The translations under genes were made by a program, and so were the position numbers. DNA of 6,008 nucleotides. It comes from an uncultured Spirochaetaceae bacterium (GTDB lineage Bacteria > Spirochaetota > Spirochaetia > SZUA-6 > Bin103). Each line of letters starts with the position of its first letter. The first letter of the stretch is position 1. Where the stretch lies: contig CAJWOB010000176.1 in the NCBI GenBank assembly GCA_913043885.1, positions 1 to 6,008 on the forward strand, in the 5' to 3' direction. The notes below the pieces were generated by a model. It had not been told where the DNA came from. It searched no databases and saw only the letters and a program-made list of their open reading frames with translations. Below are positions 1 through 6,007 of the stretch, piece after piece.

Positions 1-1
1 G

Positions 2-451
2 CTCTACGCTGTCGGCGGCTACGACGGGTCCTCCCGCCTCTCCTCGATGGAGCGCTTCGACAGCCGCGCCGGGAGGTGGGAGACCGCGGCGCCGATGCGG
101 GAGAAGCGGGACAGGCTCGCGGCGGCGGTGCTGCCCGACGGCGCGCTCTACGCTGGCATCACCGGCTGCATGAAGACGGTTGCCCTGTACGAGAGCTTCG
201 GCATGCGGGCGACCATCCACGGCGGCGGTTGGGGAAATCTCCACGTCTACGGTGCTACCAACCACAACACCATCCAGTACTTCGAGCGCGGCTTGCTGGC
301 GCCCGGACACGACGAGGCCTACGAGGTCCCTCCACCCTACATGAAAACGATTTGTGATCCGATGGACGACGACGGCAACGTCATCTTGCCAACCAAGCCA
401 GGGCTCGGCATGGAGCTCGACTGGGACTACATCGACAACAACCGGATCTGA
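2..451 (+). CDS. Kelch-repeat fragment fused in frame to the C-terminal part of a mandelate racemase/muconate lactonizing-type enolase (5' partial, likely chimeric pseudogene)
   Basis: The reading frame is open from base 2 to the TGA at 449-451. Its first ~51 residues are a Kelch blade: LYAVGGYDG, then MERFD, then a Trp after GR, then APM, then R and a second DGALYA exactly 48 codons after the first. Kelch blades form beta-propellers. From about base 155 the protein changes abruptly to GITGCMKT, ESFGM, IHGGGWGNLH, YFERG, CDPMDDDGNV and PGLGMELDWDYI. This is the end of an enolase-superfamily sugar-acid dehydratase/racemase, where the His after the seventh strand and the Glu after the eighth (H and E in IHGG and YFERG) are the usual acid/base positions. 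About 300 residues that should precede this part, including the metal-binding Asp/Glu ligands and catalytic Lys, are absent, so it cannot be an active enolase. The gene probably arose by deletion or rearrangement joining two genes; a chimeric assembly is the alternative. An internal ATG at 47 gives 134 residues but is not a convincing real start. Confidence 0.8.
   Translation, partial: LYAVGGYDGSSRLSSMERFDSRAGRWETAAPMREKRDRLAAAVLPDGALYAGITGCMKTVALYESFGMRATIHGGGWGNLHVYGATNHNTIQYFERGLLAPGHDEAYEVPPPYMKTICDPMDDDGNVILPTKPGLGMELDWDYIDNNRI
145..160 (+). other. Junction between Kelch blade and enolase tail
   Basis: The 11 bases GCTCTACGCTG occur at 1-11 and again at 145-155, one Kelch unit (144 bp) apart. 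At 1-11 they continue into VGGYDG, as expected for a Kelch blade. At 145-155 they continue instead into GITG.MK, an enolase motif. The frame is kept across the join. The breakpoint therefore lies at about 154-157, where both parents plausibly shared a GGC glycine codon. Confidence 0.65.
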
Positions 452-457
452 GACAAA

Positions 458-489
458 AAGAAGGAGGGGGCAAGTGCCCCCTCCTTCTT
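458..489. terminator. Intrinsic (Rho-independent) terminator, bidirectional, strongest for the minus-strand gene
   Basis: Bases 458-471 and 476-489 form a perfect 14-bp stem with a 4-base AAGT loop; its core is five G-C pairs capped by a further C-G pair. It sits between the plus-strand enolase stop (451) and the minus-strand solute-binding protein stop (510-512), where genes converge. Read on the minus strand, the stem ends in TT and is followed by TTT, giving a run of five U residues typical of an intrinsic terminator. On the plus strand the trailing U run is short. It therefore mainly ends the solute-binding protein transcript but could stop both. Confidence 0.85.
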
Positions 490-509
490 ACGCAGAAACT
501 CTACCTGCC

Positions 510-2336
510 CTACGGATTGGGCCGGTTGGGAGTTCCCACCGGATCGAAGCCCATCTCTTCCTTCAGGCTCTGGTCGATCCAGAGGTAACGGAAGACCTCC
601 TGCAGCTGGCCATCGGTGATGGCGCTCTCGCCAAAGTGGTTGCGCACCCACGGCCACCAGTAGTGCCCGTCGGGCGAGCTACCGAGCAGCACAGCGGGCA
701 CGTCACTCAGGATGATCGGACCCACTTCCTTGATCAGGGCGTTCTGCCTGTCCCGATCGCGCTCTTCCTGTATCCGGCGGATGTAGTCCTCGGTAACCGG
801 CGTCTGGTAGAGACTATGGTTCAGGAATCCGGTCGACGAGACGCTGTTGACCAGCGAGAGCACCGGGTTGGCGAGCTCCATTCCGAGCTGAACCACACCG
901 CTGTAGTTACGCGAATACTGGTTCTCTCGGAAGGTCAGCCACTCCTGCGCGAAGATGTTGACCTCGACGCCGATCTCCGCTCACTGCTCCTTGAGGAGTG
1001 AGGCAATGTCGGTCCATTCGATGCCACTGCCGAGACCACGCGTGCTTACCAGGAAGTCGATCTCGAACCCATTCGGATAGCCAGCATCGGCGAGTATCTG
1101 CCTGGCTTTCGCCGGGTCGTAGTCATACAGCTCCCGCGCCTCCGCCGGCAGCTGCTCTATCGGCGTGTAGACAGCCGGGTTGCCATAGTAGATCGGATAG
1201 GCGTGCAACGGCAGATCTCCGGAACGCAGCATCCTGCGTGTGGCGTTGATGTCGGTGCCGATCATCATGGCGCGCCGGACGTCTCTGTTGTCGAAGGGCG
1301 GTTCGTCAAACCGCAACCCCACGGTGGTTACCCCATCTGCATAGCTGGCACTCAGGAGCTCGGGATTGGTCCGATCGAGACCCTCCCAGTCCTGGCTTCC
1401 CGGGCTATCGTGGAAGGCGATGCTCGCGGTGCGCAGCGCGGCTATTCGCGTGCTCGGGTCCGGGATGATAGGAATCACCATCTCGTCGATAAAGGGCATC
1501 TGATACTCTTTGCCACCGATGGTTACCTTGTCCCAGTAGATCCGGTTGCGGGTAAAGGACATGTGCGACCCGATGACGTATTCCTTGATCGCAAACGGCC
1601 CCGTGCCGATGTGATTCTCGTACTTGCTCGGATCGAACGCCCGGGTCTCTGGCGCCTCGATGGTGGAGCGATCCTCGTAGCGGAGGAAGTACATCAGCTT
1701 GTCGGCCGAGAACTCCGGCATCTCGAGAACGACCTCGTACTTACCGGTGGCGTACACATCCCCGAGGGCGCCGTCGAAGCGGTTGCCCATGGGGCTGGAG
1801 CGGAAATACTCGACGTCCGAGGCAAGGTCCTCGGCCACCAGCTCTCGCGGTGCCGCCATTACGCCACGGGCAATCTGGTCGTCGGTCGGGGCCCACGTGA
1901 TCCCGGGACGTACCTGCCAGGTGATCTTGTCGTTCTCGATCTCCCAGCTCTCGATCAGCTGCCCCTTGATGAAGTCCGGGTGGTGGAAAGCGTTGGTCTG
2001 AAACGACCATTCACCAGTACCGAAGCCGCCGTAGGTCTCGTTGTCCCCGTAGATCGGCCGCTCCTGCATGATGGAGAGCCATCCGAACGTGTCGGGGTTC
2101 GCCGCCATGGTATCGGGGTCTGCCGCGTCGGTGCCGGCCTTACCGATAAAGACGGTAAAGGTGCCGCCGTATTGAGGCACGGTGATGCCACCATACTTTG
2201 CGGCGACATCACCGCCGCCAGGTACCACCTCGACCTCGGTCGTGCCGGTTGCGGCCGTGTCGGCTTCGCCGCCGGCAAATGCCATGGTCGCGGTTAGCAT
2301 GATGCTGAAACCCAACCAAGTGACCTTCTTTCCTAT
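510..2336 (-). pseudogene. ABC transporter family 5 (peptide/oligosaccharide-type) extracellular solute-binding protein, interrupted by an in-frame TGA
   Basis: This is the periplasmic receptor of an ABC importer of the SBP_bac_5 (DppA/OppA-like) family, which binds peptides or, in glycan loci, oligosaccharides. About 608 residues can be read, a usual family length. The leader KKVTWLGFSIMLTATMAFA has a basic n-region, a hydrophobic core and an AFA cleavage site with no lipobox Cys, so export by signal peptidase I is expected. A Gly/Ala/Glu-rich linker follows, then YGGTFTVFI, LIESWEIENDKITWQVRPGITW, PRELVAEDL, a GTGPFAIKEY motif, FDNRDVRRAM and YDYDPAKARQILADAGYPNGF, all characteristic of the family. 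The frame stops at 981-983 but resumes unchanged with AEIGVEVNIFAQEW and ends with YWWPWVRNHFGE before TAG at 510-512. No ATG, GTG or TTG lies at a sensible start: the codon before GKKV is ATA (2334-2336), the GTG at 2451-2453 only adds antisense sulfatase sequence, and the ATG at 2298-2300 cuts into the leader. No Shine-Dalgarno is visible. The uninterrupted N-terminal piece is 981-2336. No permease or ATPase genes accompany it here. Confidence 0.85.
981..983 (-). other. In-frame premature TGA in the solute-binding protein gene
   Basis: The minus-strand codon after LLKEQ is TGA and the next codons read AEIGVEV in the same frame. In this family the position is often an aromatic or Trp before a KEIGV/AEIGV-like stretch, so the ancestral codon was most likely TGG, changed by a single G-to-A transition. 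Nearby Trp residues use TGG and TGA is the natural stop of other genes in the window. This argues against a reassigned code. There is no sign of a selenocysteine context in this family. Confidence 0.75.
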
Positions 2337-2347
2337 AGCTGACCGGT

Positions 2348-2749
2348 GTGCCGATCGCGCAGTTCCGCTTCCGCAACAGGCAGACCGATACGGACGATAC
2401 CCATCCCACCACGTCGGGACGGTCGCTGGTCGAGCTATGCCGTGGAGGGGCACCGGACCACTGGCGGCAGGAGGCGCATGTGGAGTCCTACCCCTACTTC
2501 GGCCCTGGGACGCGGGGCTCCTGGGCGCGTACGGTGCGTACCGCCAGGTGGCGTTACACCCTCTACCCGGACGGAAACGGCGAGCAGCTATTCGACCTGG
2601 AAGCCGATCCCGATGAACAGAACAATCTCGCCAACGACCTGGCGCATGCCACTGAGCGCCACGAGCTGAAGGACCGACTGATGGAGCAGATCATCCGCCA
2701 GGACTTCCCCGTCCCGCCGCGCGACCTGTTTATGTTCGGCATCCACTGA
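2348..2749 (+). pseudogene. C-terminal fragment of a type I sulfatase (N-terminal ~3/4 missing)
   Basis: From about base 2420 the frame reads GRSLVEL, then HVESYPYFGPG, TVRTARWRYTLYPDG, then QLFDLEADPDEQNNLAND. This is the standard C-terminal subdomain of formylglycine sulfatases: the 'run-in' strand RWRY, then LFDLEADPxExxNLA. The catalytic core (metal-binding Asp pair, Cys of the CxPxR motif, DHG motif) is absent because the sequence upstream of about 2340 is the leader of the oppositely oriented solute-binding gene. The nominal GTG at 2348 is probably not a real start. Just upstream of GRSL, another frame at about 2396-2420 reads TIPIPPRRDG, resembling the usual loop IPIPxHxxGRSL of sulfatases. 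A one-base shift near 2415-2422 may therefore also be present. The gene ends at TGA 2747-2749, overlapping the ATG of the next sulfatase. Alone this fragment cannot be an active enzyme. Confidence 0.8.
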
Positions 2750-2751
2750 TG
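2747..2751 (+). promoter_or_regulatory. TGATG stop/start overlap (translational coupling)
   Basis: The TGA of the first sulfatase (2747-2749) shares its A with the ATG of the second (2749-2751). No Shine-Dalgarno sequence is evident in the 20 bases before the ATG. Together this suggests that ribosomes finishing the first sulfatase re-initiate on the second and that both belonged to one operon. With the first gene now lacking its 5' part, expression of the second may be impaired. Confidence 0.65.
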
Positions 2752-3168
2752 TCTGATCGGGTAGATCGGCCCAACATCCTCTGGGTGTCCGTGGAGGACA
2801 TCAATCCGTTACTCGGCTGCTACGGCGACAGCTACGCCACCACCCCTCACCTCGATGCGTTCGCGCGCCAGGGTAACCGTTACGCCAACGCCCACTCGAT
2901 GGCGCCGGTCTGCTCCGCGTCACGGGCGGCAATCATCACCGGAATGGCCCCGAGCTCGCTGGGCACCCACCATCATCACTCGGCCGCCACCGCACCGGAC
3001 TTCGTGCGTCTGATGCCCGCGTACCTGCGCGACGCCGGCTACTTCACGTCGAACTGCATCAAGACCGACTACAACCTGGCCGACACGTTTCGCCCACACC
3101 ACGGCGCCGCCATTACCCGCGATGCCTGGGCCGAGTGGCACGACGACGCTCACTGGCGCCAACGCCGC

Positions 3169-3178
3169 GAGGAGGCAG
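3169..3178 (+). other. Single-base frameshift in the sulfatase
   Basis: Frame 1 reads WRQRREE and then meaningless AALLLGV. Moving forward one base after the second GAG (3172-3174) restores QPFFSVFNY, the strongly conserved beta-strand that follows the AHW(R)xR motif in this sulfatase group. The simplest explanation is one extra G at 3174/3175, though loss of two bases is equivalent. Translation in frame 1 stops at about 3327. Confidence 0.8.
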
Positions 3179-4249
3179 CCCTTCTTCTCGGTGTTCAACT
3201 ACGGCGAGAGCCACTCGTTCATGACGAGGGAACCCGACGACGTAGTGGTGGCGGAACGCCTCAATCTGCTGCAGCCGGGGGACTTCCACGATCCAGCGGC
3301 GGTGCCGTTGCCCCCGTACCACCCTGACTATCCAGAGATCCGCCGGGTCTGGTCGCGGTACTACGACGCCGTTACCCAGATCGACTACCACGTGGGACGA
3401 CACCTGCGCGAGCTCGAGGAGGATGGCGTCGAGGACAACACCATCGTGGTGTTCTGGGCCGATCACGGCACCGGCACGCTGCGCGCCAAGCACTGGTTGT
3501 GGGAGCAGGGCGACCACGTGCCCCTCATCGTCCGCTACCCCGCGCGGTGGCAGCACCTGGCGCCGGAGTCGCCCGGCACCACCGTGGAGGAGCCGGTAAC
3601 CACGCTCGATCTAGCCGCATCCACCCTGGCGATGGCGGGGGTGCCGATTCCGTCGCACATGCAGAGCCAGCCGGTGCTGTGCCGTCCGCAGGCGGCAACT
3701 CCCGCAACTGCCACCTCCACCGCCCATCGCGAAGATGTGCTGTCCGGCCGCGATCGCCTGGACACCCGCCTCGAGCTGGTGCGTGCCGTGCGCGGTCGGC
3801 ACCTGCGCTACCAACGCAACTTCTTTCCCCACCTGCCCTACTTCCGCTACGAGAACTCCCTGTACTGGTCCGAGTACATCCGCATCTGGGACCGGATGGC
3901 GCGCTCGGGCAAGCTCCGCGGCGCGCAGCGTCAGATTGCCGCCAAGCGCAAACCCTTCGAGGAGCTCTACGACGGCGCCACCGACCCCTACTTCGTAACC
4001 GATCTCGCCGGCGAAGAGCGCCACCAGCAGAGCCTCACCGAGATGCGGGGGCAGCTATACGAGTGGATGATCGAGCACCGCGATCTCGGCCTCATCGACG
4101 AGCCGGAGCTGCACGAGCGCGCGGCTGGCGGGCCACTGTGGGAGGTGGGTCAGCAGCTGGACAACTACGAGCGCATTCTCGAGACGGCCGACCTGTCGCG
4201 GCACGGCGGTAGCCAGCATGCGGCGATGCTGGAGCGGGCCGGCGACGAC

Positions 4250-4272
4250 GATTCGGCGATTCGGCGATTCGG
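4250..4272 (+). repeat. 8-bp tandem repeat (GATTCGGC, 2.9 copies) that shifts the sulfatase frame
   Basis: GATTCGGC stands at 4250-4257 and 4258-4265, followed by GATTCGG at 4266-4272. With the three copies, the sulfatase frame runs into SAIRRFGIGPSPAW and stops at 4457-4459. Removing one 8-bp copy gives DDDSAIRYWAVTGL, exactly the HEAT-like motif expected, and joins the upstream frame to the one ending at 4659. One surplus copy thus explains the whole shift. This is the signature of slipped-strand duplication. Confidence 0.85.
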
Positions 4273-4700
4273 TATTGGGCCGTCACCGGCCTGGCCATCG
4301 GCCAGTTCGACGACCAGCAGACCAAAGCGACACTCGAAGGGGGGCTTGGCGACTCCGCGGTCAGCGTCCGCATCGCCGCCGCCGACGCGTTGTGCCGCCT
4401 CGGCTCTCATCAGGCGGCCCTCCCCGCGCTTATCGACGCGCTCGAACATCCTCTGGTGATGGCCCGCGGGCCGGCGGCTAACGTGCTCGACTCGCAGCCT
4501 CCGGCGGCGGCGCCGTCGCTGCGCCCTGCCCTGGAGCCGCTGCGGCACGCCATTGCCAGACTCGGCGACGGGCTGCTCGATGTGCAGTACCGGTTCCCGA
4601 TGGAGCGAGCCGTCGCCGCCATCGAAGGATCCACCGACTACTATCGCTGGCCGGACTGAGTGTCGGCGGACGTCGAGTGCCAAGCGCGATGATCGAATCG

Positions 4701-5697
4701 ATGTATCAGCCTGTACGACCTCTGTGGCCTCACGCTCCCCAGCCGGTGGGCCATGGCGCCCATGACGCGCAAGAAGTCCCCGGGCAGATCGCCGACGATC
4801 ACTGTCGCCGAGCACTATCGACGCCGAGCGGCAGGCGGCGTCGGACTGATCATTACGGAGGGGACCCTGGTCGATCACCCCCTCGCCTCCGCCGACAGCG
4901 ACATCCCGCAGATCACGCCCGCCACCGTCGACGCCTGGCGCGGAGTGGTGGACGCAGTACACCGAGAAGGCGCCGGCGTCTTTCTCCAGCTGTGCCACCA
5001 GGGCCCCGTAGCGCGGCCCGGAATCTCCGCCACACGCGTGATGGAAAATGGAAGAGAGGTAGTCGCGAAGGCAGACTCCCAGCAGGAGCAGAGCCTTGCC
5101 GACGCCTTCGTGCGCAGCGCCGACTCGGCCAGGGCAGCCGGATTCGATGGCGTGGAGCTCCACGGCGCGCACGCGTATCTGTTGGACAGCTTCCTGCGGG
5201 CGGGTCGAGTGGACTACCTCTGCGACGTGGTAAACGAGACGCGCAGCGGGGTCGGTGCCGAGCTCATCCTCGCGCTGCGCTTCTCACAGTGGACGGTACG
5301 CGACCACGCGGCCCGGCAGTTCGACTCGCCGCAACAGCTGGAGCGTGCGCTGCTACCTCTGAAGGAAGCGGGTATCGACGTGTTCCACGCCAGCACGCGT
5401 CGCTTCTGGGTGCCGGAATTCGCAGACAGCGATCTCAACCTCGCGGGGTGGACGCGCAACATCACCGACGCTCCCACCATTACCGTTGGCAACATCGGCT
5501 TGGTCACGAGCCAGTTCTGCGGCGACGGCCCGGAGAGCGCCGGCGAGCTGCAACGCAGATTCGATCGCGGGGAGTTCGACATGGCCGCGATCGGCCGTCC
5601 CCTCATCAGCGACGCGGAGTGGTGCGACAAGGTTCGCGATGGCCGCACGGACGCCATCGTCGACTACACGTCCGAGGCCAACGAGATCTATCCGTAA
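4701..5697 (+). CDS. NADH:flavin oxidoreductase, Old Yellow Enzyme family (N-terminus unclear, probable internal deletion)
   Basis: This is a TIM-barrel FMN enzyme of the Old Yellow Enzyme family, which reduces activated C=C bonds with NAD(P)H. Recognisable parts are LTLPSRWAMAPMTRKK (first strand and FMN-binding loop), GGVGLIITEGTLV, GVFLQLCHQG, the catalytic HGAH (residues 137-140 counted from the ATG at 4753) with YLLDSFL, LALRFSQW, IDVFHASTRRFW, PTITVGNIGL, then MAAIGRPLISDAEWCDKVRDGR. The cleanest open frame starts at ATG 4753 (314 residues), but that omits the first strand. Homology continues upstream to about 4705 without an ATG in frame. ATG 4701 is one base out of frame, so a one-base change near 4704-4708 may have detached the true start. 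After FLRAG the family normally has a TNxRxDxYGG loop and a helix; here only RVD and then YLCDVV follow, about 12-18 residues short. It lies 41 bases after the sulfatase and was probably cotranscribed. Activity is doubtful. ATG 4753 is the fallback start. Confidence 0.75.
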
Positions 5698-5725
5698 CGC
5701 ACGAGCGCGGTCACCGACGCCGTGG

Positions 5726-6007
5726 TCAGTAGGTCCACTGCCGCGGCGTCGGCCGCTCGCGAGCCAGGAGCCGCTGCAACAGCGTTAGCCGCGCCTCCTG
5801 GAGGCGACCGGTGTAGGCTGGATCGGCAGCGACGTCGAGGTAGGCCTGCGGGTCGCTCTCCAGATCGAACAGCGCCTCCTCGCCGGACGACTCCACGACG
5901 TAGCGGAGACCCGGGTCCTGAATGGAGGGGCCGAGGCTGCTATTGATCGGTCCGACGGACACGAAGGAGGCAGACAGGAGCCAGAGGCCGAGGAGGAGCC
6001 AGAGGCC
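5726..6007 (-). CDS. C-terminal tail of a probable sulfatase, partial at the window edge
   Basis: The minus-strand frame is open from the window end to TGA at 5726-5728. Its C-terminal part, LRYVVESSGEEALFDLESDP then LTLLQRLL, matches the closing segment of type I sulfatases (xxRYxxxxxxExLFDLExDPxE). It resembles the 2348-2749 gene over the LFDLEADP stretch. No catalytic residues are included in the window. Upstream the frame encodes GLWLLLGLWLLSASFVSVG, a leader-like hydrophobic stretch that would be surprising in the middle of a sulfatase. Either this is a sulfatase remnant joined to a foreign leader, or the window edge is unreliable. A GTG at 5960-5962 could start a 78-residue product but is probably internal. 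It converges with the oxidoreductase gene, with only 28 bases between the stops and no convincing hairpin there. Confidence 0.55.
   Translation of the reverse strand, partial: GLWLLLGLWLLSASFVSVGPINSSLGPSIQDPGLRYVVESSGEEALFDLESDPQAYLDVAADPAYTGRLQEARLTLLQRLLARERPTPRQWTY

Larger units (their letters stand above)
2749..4659 (+). pseudogene. Type I sulfatase (N-sulfoglucosamine sulfohydrolase-like) with C-terminal HEAT-like domain, broken by two frameshifts
   Basis: The gene would encode about 633 residues once two shifts are corrected. Frame 1 (2749 to about 3174) starts RPNILWVSVEDINP, with acidic metal ligands (E16, D17), and carries the formylglycine motif C55-S-A-S-R59 in PVCSASRAAIITG. It then reads GTHHHHS and DAHWRQRREE. 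The next frame (about 3176-4272) continues QPFFSVFNYGESHSF, YYDAVTQIDYHVG, FWADHGTG (DHG metal ligands at about 3461), the expected catalytic Lys in RAKHW, VPLIVRYP, GVPIPSHMQ, GRDRLD and the tail FEELYDGATDP. A third frame (to TGA 4657-4659) carries a helical HEAT-like region: IRYWAVTGL, VSVRIAAADALCRLG and AALPALIDALEHP. This architecture is found in sulfatases acting on glycosaminoglycan-like or other sulfated polysaccharides, hydrolysing sulfate esters or N-sulfates; the substrate cannot be told from the sequence. No signal peptide precedes RPNIL, so the product as read would be cytoplasmic. Ala replaces the usual Pro in the active-site motif. As it stands only a truncated product of 192 residues can be made from the ATG. 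Confidence 0.85.

Noticed and set aside
981..983. TGA as Trp or selenocysteine under an alternative code
   Set aside because: TGA ends other genes at their natural C-termini (449-451, 2747-2749, 4657-4659), TGG is used for Trp throughout, and solute-binding proteins of this family are not selenoproteins.
1203..2297. Long plus-strand open frame of 364 codons opposite the solute-binding protein
   Set aside because: It is the antisense shadow of a strongly recognisable family 5 solute-binding protein. It shows no family motif and arises from the GC-rich codon pattern.
2337..2453. GTG at 2451-2453 as the start of the solute-binding protein
   Set aside because: The added 39 residues are the antisense of the sulfatase tail and would put a Cys/Arg-rich stretch before a normal leader, preventing export.
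2965..2985. Run of His residues (HHHH) as an engineered tag
   Set aside because: It sits inside the conserved GxHHHxS segment that follows the sulfatase active site in this subfamily, so it is natural and probably metal- or substrate-adjacent.
4165..5172. Long minus-strand open frame of 335 codons opposite the sulfatase HEAT-like region and the oxidoreductase
   Set aside because: It spans two recognisable plus-strand genes and their intergenic gap, is low-complexity Arg/Gly/Val-rich, and carries no recognisable domain.
5698..5725. Terminator between the oxidoreductase and the minus-strand sulfatase tail
   Set aside because: Only weak, imperfect complementarity around GGTCACCGACGCCGTGGTC and no U run; not supportable.
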